64,000 bases of DNA, taken from assembly GCF_017745275.1 (NCBI RefSeq), contig NZ_JAGHZS010000007.1, positions 1 through 64,000 on the forward strand. Direction: 5' to 3'. Made by a program: the position numbers and the translations under genes. The notes beneath the pieces are model-generated. The model was given only the letters and a program-made list of their open reading frames with translations. It made no database searches and was not told the DNA's origin. Shown piece after piece: positions 28,225 to 35,427 of the stretch. The DNA comes from Chitinophaga sp. GTDB taxonomy: Bacteria > Bacteroidota > Bacteroidia > Chitinophagales > Chitinophagaceae. Every line of letters starts with the position of its first letter. The stretch's first letter is position 1.

Positions 28225-28259
28225 AAAAAAGGTGTCATACAAAGCGTGACACCTTTTTT
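28225..28259. terminator. Bidirectional rho-independent terminator
   Basis: A 13-bp stem (28225-28237 with 28247-28259), with an A run on one side and a T run on the other, between the convergent VOC and lipoprotein genes. Confidence 0.85.
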
Positions 28260-28280
28260 ATTTATTCCGGATATTAAGAC

Positions 28281-29261
28281 TTAGAGTCCAACCACTATAC
28301 TATCGGCCTTCCAGCGGCCATCAACACCTACATCAACGCCGCCACTACCTCCACTGGTGCTAAAAAGACGCCCTCTCAGAATAGTTATTTTGTTATTTTC
28401 CAATGTAATATCGTTGACAGTTTTATCAGCTATAACAATATTGTTAGGACCTAAACAGAGTATCCTTACTGATATTTGCTGGCTGGTTGTATTAAGAACT
28501 AATGTCTCCATCGAAAAATTAGTTCTTTTTCCTGTATCAGCAATAGGTACATAGTAATAGCCATAAGTATTGTTTCCATTCCAACCAACAGTTATAGTAC
28601 CCTCACGGTACTGGTAGAAGGCGGGCAGATCACTATATTGTACTTTCGGATATTTAGTCGGATAAAAGCCGATAAGCTTTGCGTTAGCAGGAATAGTATC
28701 TTCAATCACCAGTTTTAGTTTTGACACAATCCTGTCTAAGACAACATTTTGATTAACAAGGCCGCTATCAACGCTGATGGTCATTCTTTTATTAAAAACA
28801 TCAGTGCCGGGCTGTGTAGCCGCAAATCCATCTGGAATATTAGTTGGGTTCGCCATGCCACCGAAATAACCGTCGGGATTAGGTAAAATAGAATCTTGTG
28901 TAGCGGTAATTGAAACGACATAAGATCCGGTGGCTAATGTATCTGTGATCTTTCCAAAGTTGGCGCCCGCGGCCGTCTGGGTCTGATAAATAGTTTTGAT
29001 AAATCTTAAATTGCTGGCCTCATATACATTATAAGCTAAGTAATGAACATATGCGGGAAGCGAATCGCCGGCAATTTTTGCATGCTGTGAATTTCTGCCG
29101 TTGCTAAAATCAGCAATAGAAGAGGAAAATCCAGTTACGTTAAATTGAACAGGATGCTTATCCTTTTTTTGTGGAGGAGTAGGTGTTTGATTAGAATTAT
29201 CCTTTTGGCATGCCGATAAAATAACCAGGGAACTCAGTAGAAATCTTATACTTTTTTTCAT
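28281..29261 (-). CDS. Secreted lipoprotein, FimB/Mfa2-like
   Basis: 326 residues with a lipoprotein signal (FLLSSLVILSAC) and two beta-sandwich-like halves. VVLDRIVSKLKLVIEDTIPANA in the middle resembles the junction of fimbrillin-associated anchor proteins (FimB/Mfa2 type), and the N-terminal half has the YNVYE and GSYVVSITAT strands of the first domain. It could be a surface anchor or a stand-alone adhesin; no fimbrial subunit gene is nearby. AT-rich relative to flanks. The family call is moderately sure. Confidence 0.55.
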   Translation of the reverse strand: MKKSIRFLLSSLVILSACQKDNSNQTPTPPQKKDKHPVQFNVTGFSSSIADFSNGRNSQHAKIAGDSLPAYVHYLAYNVYEASNLRFIKTIYQTQTAAGANFGKITDTLATGSYVVSITATQDSILPNPDGYFGGMANPTNIPDGFAATQPGTDVFNKRMTISVDSGLVNQNVVLDRIVSKLKLVIEDTIPANAKLIGFYPTKYPKVQYSDLPAFYQYREGTITVGWNGNNTYGYYYVPIADTGKRTNFSMETLVLNTTSQQISVRILCLGPNNIVIADKTVNDITLENNKITILRGRLFSTSGGSGGVDVGVDGRWKADSIVVGL

Positions 29262-29357
29262 GGGGAACGGTTTTTTCGGGCTAAAAAATTAGTCAATAAA
29301 GATAATTTTTTTATGCTAATATATTTCAGCTAAATTCCACATGATAGGTATAGCTAT

Positions 29358-30533
29358 TTACACATTATTCGCTTTTGCGTGGCTGAATAAATACCACAGT
29401 TTTATCTTTAACGCCAGCCAGCCTAACACCCCGTAAACAACCAGTAATATGCTCAAATGACGGAGATAAGGAAAGGTCAGCTCTACCGAACCTTTTTGTA
29501 TCAGCAGAATTTTAAATGCTTGCAGGAAGGGCGTCAGCGGGATAATATTCGCCAGCAACTGCACAAAGGCGGGCATTGCACTGAGTGGCCAGGTAAAGCC
29601 ACTGATAATAAATGCCGGTGAGGCAATCACCATTAGTACCTGTGTCGCTTTCAACGCATCCGGCAACAGGATACTTACCAATACCCCCATAAAGGATACG
29701 GACCCCACAAAAACAGCCGTCAGCCATATAAAGCTCAGGATCCCCTGTGGTAGCGGCACATTGAAAAAGATATGCATCCCATAGTAAATACATACAATGA
29801 GAATGGAGAAAAGCCAGATGGGGATGACTTTAATCAGCATAATGGGAAATGCCCAACGCCGCATGCCAGCGTATTCCGTAGTGAACGATCCCCGCTGGAA
29901 CTCCGCTGCAAAGCTGATCGCCATAGCCAGCAGGATGACCTGCTGGAGTACCACTGCCAGCATTGCCGGCCACATAAATATCAGGTAGTTGCTGGTAGTA
30001 TTAAAAAGCGTGATGTAATTTGTTTTGAACGGCTCATATTGCGTGGCGGCTCTCACCGCCGGCATTCCCATCTTCTGTAATCCTTTAATGGAAACACCGG
30101 CAGAAAAAGTACCAATAGTGAGCTGTAAGGCTTTGGACGCAAAGTTGGCGGTCAATACATTACTGGTGTTCACATACACATTTACCTCCGGGTATCTTTT
30201 CTGGAATACCTGGGCCTCAAACCGGGATGGAATCATCACCACTGCTGCCGCTTCTTTCCTGATCACTTCATCATTGATATTGCCAGGCTCCTGGAGCGTT
30301 TTAAGTATTCTGATACTTTTATTGTCGCCCAACATTTCCACCAGCTGGTTTGACAGCGGGGTATTATCCTTGTCTATAACGATAACGGGTATATTTTCTA
30401 CTTTCCCACTTCTGTATACAAAGCCGATGAGCGTGGCGTATAGCACCGGCGCCAGGAAAAAGACGGTACGCAGGGTGGAATTACCCAGGAACATTTTGAA
30501 CTCTCGTTTCAGCAATCGGAAAAATTCTTTCAT
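29358..30533 (-). CDS. ABC-2 type exporter permease (YhhJ/YbhR-like)
   Basis: 391 residues. One N-terminal membrane helix (FFLAPVLYATLIGFVY), an extracytoplasmic domain of about 150 residues (VIVIDKDNTPLSNQLVEML and following), then five C-terminal helices with ITPLTPFLQAF near the end, the ABC2_membrane_3 layout. It forms the inner-membrane part of a drug-type efflux system with the HlyD adaptor (6 bases upstream) and the TolC channel. No ATP-binding subunit is encoded in the operon, so one must be supplied in trans. Confidence 0.9.
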   Translation of the reverse strand: MKEFFRLLKREFKMFLGNSTLRTVFFLAPVLYATLIGFVYRSGKVENIPVIVIDKDNTPLSNQLVEMLGDNKSIRILKTLQEPGNINDEVIRKEAAAVVMIPSRFEAQVFQKRYPEVNVYVNTSNVLTANFASKALQLTIGTFSAGVSIKGLQKMGMPAVRAATQYEPFKTNYITLFNTTSNYLIFMWPAMLAVVLQQVILLAMAISFAAEFQRGSFTTEYAGMRRWAFPIMLIKVIPIWLFSILIVCIYYGMHIFFNVPLPQGILSFIWLTAVFVGSVSFMGVLVSILLPDALKATQVLMVIASPAFIISGFTWPLSAMPAFVQLLANIIPLTPFLQAFKILLIQKGSVELTFPYLRHLSILLVVYGVLGWLALKIKLWYLFSHAKANNV

Positions 30534-30539
30534 ACCTGA

Positions 30540-31496
30540 TTATTTCAGTATAACACTTGCGTTTACCAGTACATCTTTGACCTTATTGGGATCTTTGGGT
30601 TGTACTTTGATCTCATAAATGGCATCCTGTGGCTGGTAATCAGGGAAGGCGGTGCTGATATCCGCATAGCGGTTCAGTTGTTTGATGTAGATAATATTGC
30701 CATCCAGCATTTCATGGTTGTAGAGGATCTCCATCTTTACATCCTGGTCCTTTTTATAGGCAGCAATCTTGCTTTCCGGGATCGTGAACCGGAACCAGGT
30801 GCTGCCGGGAATATAGCCATTGAATAAGGCAAAACCCGCGGTGGCCAGTTCACCGGGATTAAGACTAATGGTTTCTATTTCCATATCGTTGGTAGCAATC
30901 ACATATCGTTCTGCATAAGCAACATTCGCTTCCTGTAAAGCGCCACGGGCCTGTGACGCCTGGCCGGCAGCCATGTTCACTTTTTCCACGCGGGTACCTC
31001 TCTTTACATCATCGAGTTCGGCAACTACGGCATCGTATTGGGCTTTGGCGCCTTGCAGTTTGGCGTAAATTTCATCATAGGCCTGTGGCGACATCAGGCT
31101 GTCGTTGAACATATTGCTGGCTCTATTAAATGATTTCTGCGCAAAATCATATTGTTCTTTCAGTCCTTTGTATTTGGCATGTAACTGTTTCATCTGGTCG
31201 GCAGTAGCACCGTTGCGGGCCATCTGTTCCTGTGCGGTAGCTGCATTCACGGCTCCCTGTGCCTGTGCTATTTTAGCGGAAACCTCCGGTACATCCAGTA
31301 AGGCGAGGGTATCTCCTTTTTTAACAGTCTGGCCTTCTTTTACATAGATGTTCAAAATGCGCCCGGTTACTTTTGGTGCAAAAGATACCAGGTCTTTTTT
31401 TGCCTTGCCTTCAAACCGGTCGGCCTTTTTTTGTTGGGGAGAACAGCCGGCCAGTGCCAGTGAACAGCTGAATAATATGCAGGTAGTTACTTTCAT
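30540..31496 (-). CDS. HlyD-family periplasmic adaptor (lipoprotein)
   Basis: 318 residues with a lipobox (ALAGC), a split biotinyl-lipoyl-like domain (FAPKVTGRILNIYVKEGQTVKKGD), a coiled-coil hairpin (about residues 70-180, with MARNGATADQMKQLHAKYKG) and a beta-barrel domain (FALFNGYIPGSTWFRFTIPE). It bridges the ABC-2 permease and the TolC-type channel, whose genes flank it at 6 and 43 bases on the same strand. Confidence 0.92.
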   Translation of the reverse strand: MKVTTCILFSCSLALAGCSPQQKKADRFEGKAKKDLVSFAPKVTGRILNIYVKEGQTVKKGDTLALLDVPEVSAKIAQAQGAVNAATAQEQMARNGATADQMKQLHAKYKGLKEQYDFAQKSFNRASNMFNDSLMSPQAYDEIYAKLQGAKAQYDAVVAELDDVKRGTRVEKVNMAAGQASQARGALQEANVAYAERYVIATNDMEIETISLNPGELATAGFALFNGYIPGSTWFRFTIPESKIAAYKKDQDVKMEILYNHEMLDGNIIYIKQLNRYADISTAFPDYQPQDAIYEIKVQPKDPNKVKDVLVNASVILK

Positions 31497-31539
31497 CTTA
31501 TTGAAATTAATTTAAGTAATGGGGGCAGGTACCTTTGCC

Positions 31540-32946
31540 TCAATACAGTTTGTTAATGTCCAGCTCCTGGGTAGATCGCATCACTTCAATGGCGGCCCTG
31601 CGCTGGTTAAAAATGGCATTCTGGTATTCCAGTTCAGCTGATTCAAGATCGTTCTCCGCGGCAATCAGTTCAGTGGATTTAGACATGCCATACCTGAATT
31701 CTTTTTCAGCTTGTACCAGCGCATTATTGGCCAGTTCCTTCTCCTTTTGCTTAAGCGCAATCTGCGCATTGGCAATATCATAGTTCGACTGGTTGTTCGC
31801 CTGGTTCAGGGTTAGCTTGCGCAATGCATCGTATTTCTGGTTTTGTAGCAGCTCCCGGTCAATACGCGCAGTTTCAATAGCATGTTTGCCCTCTCTGCCA
31901 TCAAAGATTTCCCATTTAAAACCAACACCCGCCGTTAGCAAAGGCAATATATTCAGGTTGGTAGGCCGCCAGTCCAGCTTACGGCCAGGATAGCCGATAG
32001 CAGGAATAGGAGGGATGATATTATCGGACGACTTCACCCTGCTGCCATATAAGCCGATATAATAAGCAGACGCCTGCAATTGTACTTTAGGGATCCACCA
32101 GGTTTGTTCGGCTTTTATTTTATATCCCGATGCACTGATGCCGTGGTCCAGTGCCCGGATTTCGGCCCGCTGTTCAATAGTTTTCTGTGGAGTAGGAAGT
32201 ACTACGGCGGTCAATACCGGCTCAATGAGGCGTAGCCGCTCTTTGGAGATATCTGTTAACACTTCGAGCTGGGTAAGCAGTAGTTCTTTTTTTCCTTCAT
32301 ATTCGGCTACTTTGGCGTCTAGCGTAGCTTGTGCCAGCTCTATTTTTTTATGATCATACGGCGTAATCAGTCCATATCCCAGTGCTTTATCGGCCGTTTT
32401 GCGATTGGCATCCAGCCGCCTTTTGGCTTCATCCAGCACTTTTTTGGACTGATGCACCAGGGCCAGTTGGTCGTATGCCCTTGAGATAACGGTGGCTACG
32501 TCATCGGCAGTTTTTTCCAGCAGGATGTTTTCTGATTGCCGTTTCTCATCCAGCGCTTTGTTGAGCTGCTTTATTTTTCCACCGGCATATAACAGCATTT
32601 TTGCATCTGCTTTGGCGATTCCTGAAAAGCCGGATACATTGATATTGTTATTGTACTTCCCTTCAGGGATGGTCAGAAAAGGTTGCAGGTTCAGTTCCGG
32701 AGAAATAACACGTGCAGTGGCATTGAGGTAACCGGCCATACCACTTGCTTCCAGGGTAGGCAGGTAAGCATCTTTCAGCTTGTGCTGATCCAGTACAGTA
32801 AGTTTGTTTTTGATAAGCTGAGCCTTAAGATCTGCGTCCCGCACCATAGCACTGTCCAGCAGCTCCCGGAAGCCAGGTGCCGTTTGTGCATTGGCGTAGT
32901 GATAAAATAACAGTGATAGAAGTAGGAAGAACAGTTTGCTTTTCAT
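31540..32946 (-). CDS. TolC-family outer-membrane efflux channel
   Basis: 468 residues: signal peptide (FFLLLSLLFYHYANA) and two long coiled-coil/beta repeats (helices about 120-230 and 350-460; e.g. KLTLNQANNQSNYDIANAQI and QAEKEFRYGMSKSTELIAAE), the OEP duplication. It forms the trimeric exit duct for the adaptor and permease encoded downstream. It is the first gene of the operon; a 16-bp palindrome upstream is a likely operator. Confidence 0.93.
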   Translation of the reverse strand: MKSKLFFLLLSLLFYHYANAQTAPGFRELLDSAMVRDADLKAQLIKNKLTVLDQHKLKDAYLPTLEASGMAGYLNATARVISPELNLQPFLTIPEGKYNNNINVSGFSGIAKADAKMLLYAGGKIKQLNKALDEKRQSENILLEKTADDVATVISRAYDQLALVHQSKKVLDEAKRRLDANRKTADKALGYGLITPYDHKKIELAQATLDAKVAEYEGKKELLLTQLEVLTDISKERLRLIEPVLTAVVLPTPQKTIEQRAEIRALDHGISASGYKIKAEQTWWIPKVQLQASAYYIGLYGSRVKSSDNIIPPIPAIGYPGRKLDWRPTNLNILPLLTAGVGFKWEIFDGREGKHAIETARIDRELLQNQKYDALRKLTLNQANNQSNYDIANAQIALKQKEKELANNALVQAEKEFRYGMSKSTELIAAENDLESAELEYQNAIFNQRRAAIEVMRSTQELDINKLY

Positions 32947-32978
32947 TGATAAATACGTTTAGTCACAGTTGATGGCCA

Positions 32979-32994
32979 TATACTTCGAAGTATA
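32979..32994. promoter_or_regulatory. 16-bp perfect palindrome, candidate operator of the efflux operon
   Basis: TATACTTCGAAGTATA lies 32 bases upstream of the TolC-type gene and overlaps a -7-like sequence on the minus strand. Its symmetry suits a TetR or MarR dimer. No such regulator is encoded beside it. Confidence 0.55.
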
Positions 32995-33060
32995 ACACCC
33001 AAATCAATCCAATGGTTGATTTTTTACTTTTATATATAGAAATTATATTTTATGATGGAG

Positions 33061-33402
33061 ATCGGAGATAATGCAGATGGGGACAGGATAACAGTACAGG
33101 TAGGCTTTTTTGTGTATTAACGTGCATGGTACAACGGAATGGTGAATATTCAAGGTAAGGAAATTATCTCAACTTATCAGGTCGTAAAAGCATTGATATG
33201 CCTTTCGCCGATGCGAAATAAATGCCTGCTTTCATTGCTGCTGGCAGCAATTGATCGTATTAGTGATGGTAAGTATACTGTGCCTGGTAATGCTATTACC
33301 GGCTTTTCCTTTGCAGGAAAAGCAAAGCAGCAGCCGGCTGACGTTACCGGCTGACGAAATGAAGGCGTGCTATGATACCAGAGAATGTAAAAACAGCTGG
33401 TA
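33061..33402. other. Intergenic region without a convincing gene
   Basis: About 340 bases between the efflux operon and the 33403 gene. A 71-codon open frame (33139-33354, plus) has no signal, domain or promoter support. No RNA gene seen. Confidence 0.4.
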
Positions 33403-33936
33403 TCAATAAACCGTCAGCCATATGTTTTTCCTGATATAATCATCTAGTTTATTTTGATCAATGACCTTCTGCAATTTATTCATTGCCTTATTTTTGGTAA
33501 CCCTGATACCCTTCTGATATACTCTGGAAATAGCGATGAGCCCAGCCCTGGCGGGTGAAATGCGATCCTGGTAGGATTTGTTTACAAGACAATAACTGGC
33601 ATATCTCGCCATGTAAATGGTGGTAAGATTTGGATTGTTGTCTACCAGCTTAAAGAAATAATCGGACATTGGAACATTCACCGTAGGAGAACCGGATACC
33701 CATATAAAAATAAACCGGCCTGCTTCACGTCGTAGTTCCGTTTGTTTATCAAGATCTGTTTCTTCCAGCCAGTCGGCCACTTCCGTGACCAGTTGTTCAT
33801 ATTTGGCGTAGTCTTCTGTTACCCGTAGTTCTGTGTCACCCGGAAGATGAGGAAGTTGCTGAGCTTTTGCAGGTGAAATGCTGAGCGTAAACAGTACTGC
33901 AGCTAGCATGAGGAAGATAGGTTTGTGCAAAAACAT
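33403..33936 (-). CDS. Secreted hypothetical protein
   Basis: 177 residues with a clear signal peptide (PIFLMLAAVLFTLSISPAKA-Q). The mature part is mixed charged and helical (ADWLEETDLDKQTELRREAG, NKAMNKLQKVIDQNKLDDYI) with FIFIWVSGSPTVNVPMSDYF in the middle. I do not recognise a family. It is divergent from the SWIM gene with about 120 bases between the starts. Confidence 0.7.
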   Translation of the reverse strand: MFLHKPIFLMLAAVLFTLSISPAKAQQLPHLPGDTELRVTEDYAKYEQLVTEVADWLEETDLDKQTELRREAGRFIFIWVSGSPTVNVPMSDYFFKLVDNNPNLTTIYMARYASYCLVNKSYQDRISPARAGLIAISRVYQKGIRVTKNKAMNKLQKVIDQNKLDDYIRKNIWLTVY

Positions 33937-34059
33937 GATAGGGATATTTAAAACTAATGTAGCTTTTAATATTCATTTTTTGTGGGAACAGCTATCACTA
34001 TTTACCATGCCTGAAATAAAAGATGTAGTTTCGCTTTTTTCGGATAAGCAGCAATCGTC

Positions 34060-35409
34060 ATGTCTGATCATATTACTTATTGTTATCCCACTGCTTCTGT
34101 CCTTCGTCGTACAGGACCTGCGCCACAACTACAGTTGGCCGGTTACAACGAAATAGAGAAGGTACAGTTGCCGGAGTTTTTTCGCGGAAGCCTGGAGCAA
34201 TCCTATATTACTGCCCGTTGCCTGATTACCTTGTCTAATGTAGTGAAGGCCAATTTTACGCTGACGCCGGCGCAGGCATCTTTATTGAAAGATCCAATTG
34301 TTACTGCCGGCGCAGATAAACTACGATTTGAAGGATTTTCACATTGCGCCGGTGTATACGCCCGCGTAGATGTTTTGCCCGGTGGCCATAGCGGGGTATT
34401 TCCAGCCAGTGGCACCGTAAACGTAGACTTTAACCAGCCAATGATTAATGCCCTGGGAGGTATTGGAAGAAACGACCGCTTACAGCTGTCGGTAGGTGCA
34501 CAGGAAATCAGTGTACAAAGTACGCCGGCAACAAAGGTGGTGGAGCGGAAGGTACCGCTGCCCGTAAAATGGATAAAGGGATTAACAACGGTACAACTGT
34601 TCCTGTCGGCAGCCAATGTTGCACACCGGTTTAACAAAGTACAGTTGCTTCAATTATTCCAAAGTATTCCCGGTGCTAATGTGAAGGCGGATTACTACCT
34701 GGTGCAGCAGGGCAATAAACCCATGTTTAGCCCTGCCAGGGCAGCAAATGCGATATGTATAGGCGGCGTGCACCGGCTTAAATTGCTGGAACCGTTGCTG
34801 CCACTGACAGATGAACTGCAGGTATTTGTACACCCCGATATGCAAAGCACTACCTGGCAATTGTATTTTGGAAGCGTGCGATTCAGCCTTACGCTATCCC
34901 GCGAAGCCTGGCGGGGCTTTTCCGGCGAAGGCGCCGCATTGGAATCACTGATAGCGGAAGTGCCGGATGAACTGGTATCCGCCATCGATAAGTATGGTTA
35001 TGTGAACCAGGAATTTAATGCCACTTTACTGGCGGTAAACGAACAAATCAGTTTTGATCAGATCGATCAGCTCACTGGTCGGTTAGCGGCCATGGGCCTG
35101 TTGGGATACGACCTCGATGAAAACAGCTACTTCTACCGGCGATTACCTTTCAAACTCAGTCGCATCATGAGTTTGAATCCCCGTATGAAAGACGCGCTGC
35201 AACTGCTGGAAGATGATAAGGTGATGATTACATCCATAACGGCCGGCAAAGTGGAAGCGCGTGTAGCCGGCACCGGTATAACGCACACGGTTATACTGGA
35301 AGAAGACCGCGCACGTTGCACCTGCACCTGGTACGCTAAAAACCAGGGCCAGCGAGGATCCTGTAAACATATACTGGCAGTGAAGAAGAAAGCAGACCAG
35401 CATTTTTAA
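34060..35409 (+). CDS. SWIM zinc-finger protein
   Basis: 449 residues ending in a SWIM zinc finger: C420-x-C422, then C435-x-H437 (CxCx12CxH), a module that binds DNA or protein. The N-terminal 350 residues are mixed alpha/beta with no domain I can name (RCLITLSNVVKANFTLTPAQ, LPVKWIKGLTTVQLFL). It is 18 bases from a DUF6493-like gene. In other bacteria SWIM proteins of this kind occur with MoxR-type AAA and VWA proteins (as in the E. coli yeh cluster); those partners are not in this window. A TAGTTTCG -7-like site lies about 27 bases upstream. Confidence 0.85.
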   Translation: MSDHITYCYPTASVLRRTGPAPQLQLAGYNEIEKVQLPEFFRGSLEQSYITARCLITLSNVVKANFTLTPAQASLLKDPIVTAGADKLRFEGFSHCAGVYARVDVLPGGHSGVFPASGTVNVDFNQPMINALGGIGRNDRLQLSVGAQEISVQSTPATKVVERKVPLPVKWIKGLTTVQLFLSAANVAHRFNKVQLLQLFQSIPGANVKADYYLVQQGNKPMFSPARAANAICIGGVHRLKLLEPLLPLTDELQVFVHPDMQSTTWQLYFGSVRFSLTLSREAWRGFSGEGAALESLIAEVPDELVSAIDKYGYVNQEFNATLLAVNEQISFDQIDQLTGRLAAMGLLGYDLDENSYFYRRLPFKLSRIMSLNPRMKDALQLLEDDKVMITSITAGKVEARVAGTGITHTVILEEDRARCTCTWYAKNQGQRGSCKHILAVKKKADQHF

Positions 35410-35427
35410 TTGTTTTAATCCACCATA

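Noticed and set aside
33139..33354. 71-codon open frame on the plus strand
   Set aside because: No signal, domain, promoter or neighbour support; composition looks non-coding.
34008..34059. ATG at 34008 as an N-terminal extension of the SWIM gene
   Set aside because: It is in another frame and gives an unrelated hydrophobic peptide; the SWIM protein starts well at 34060.
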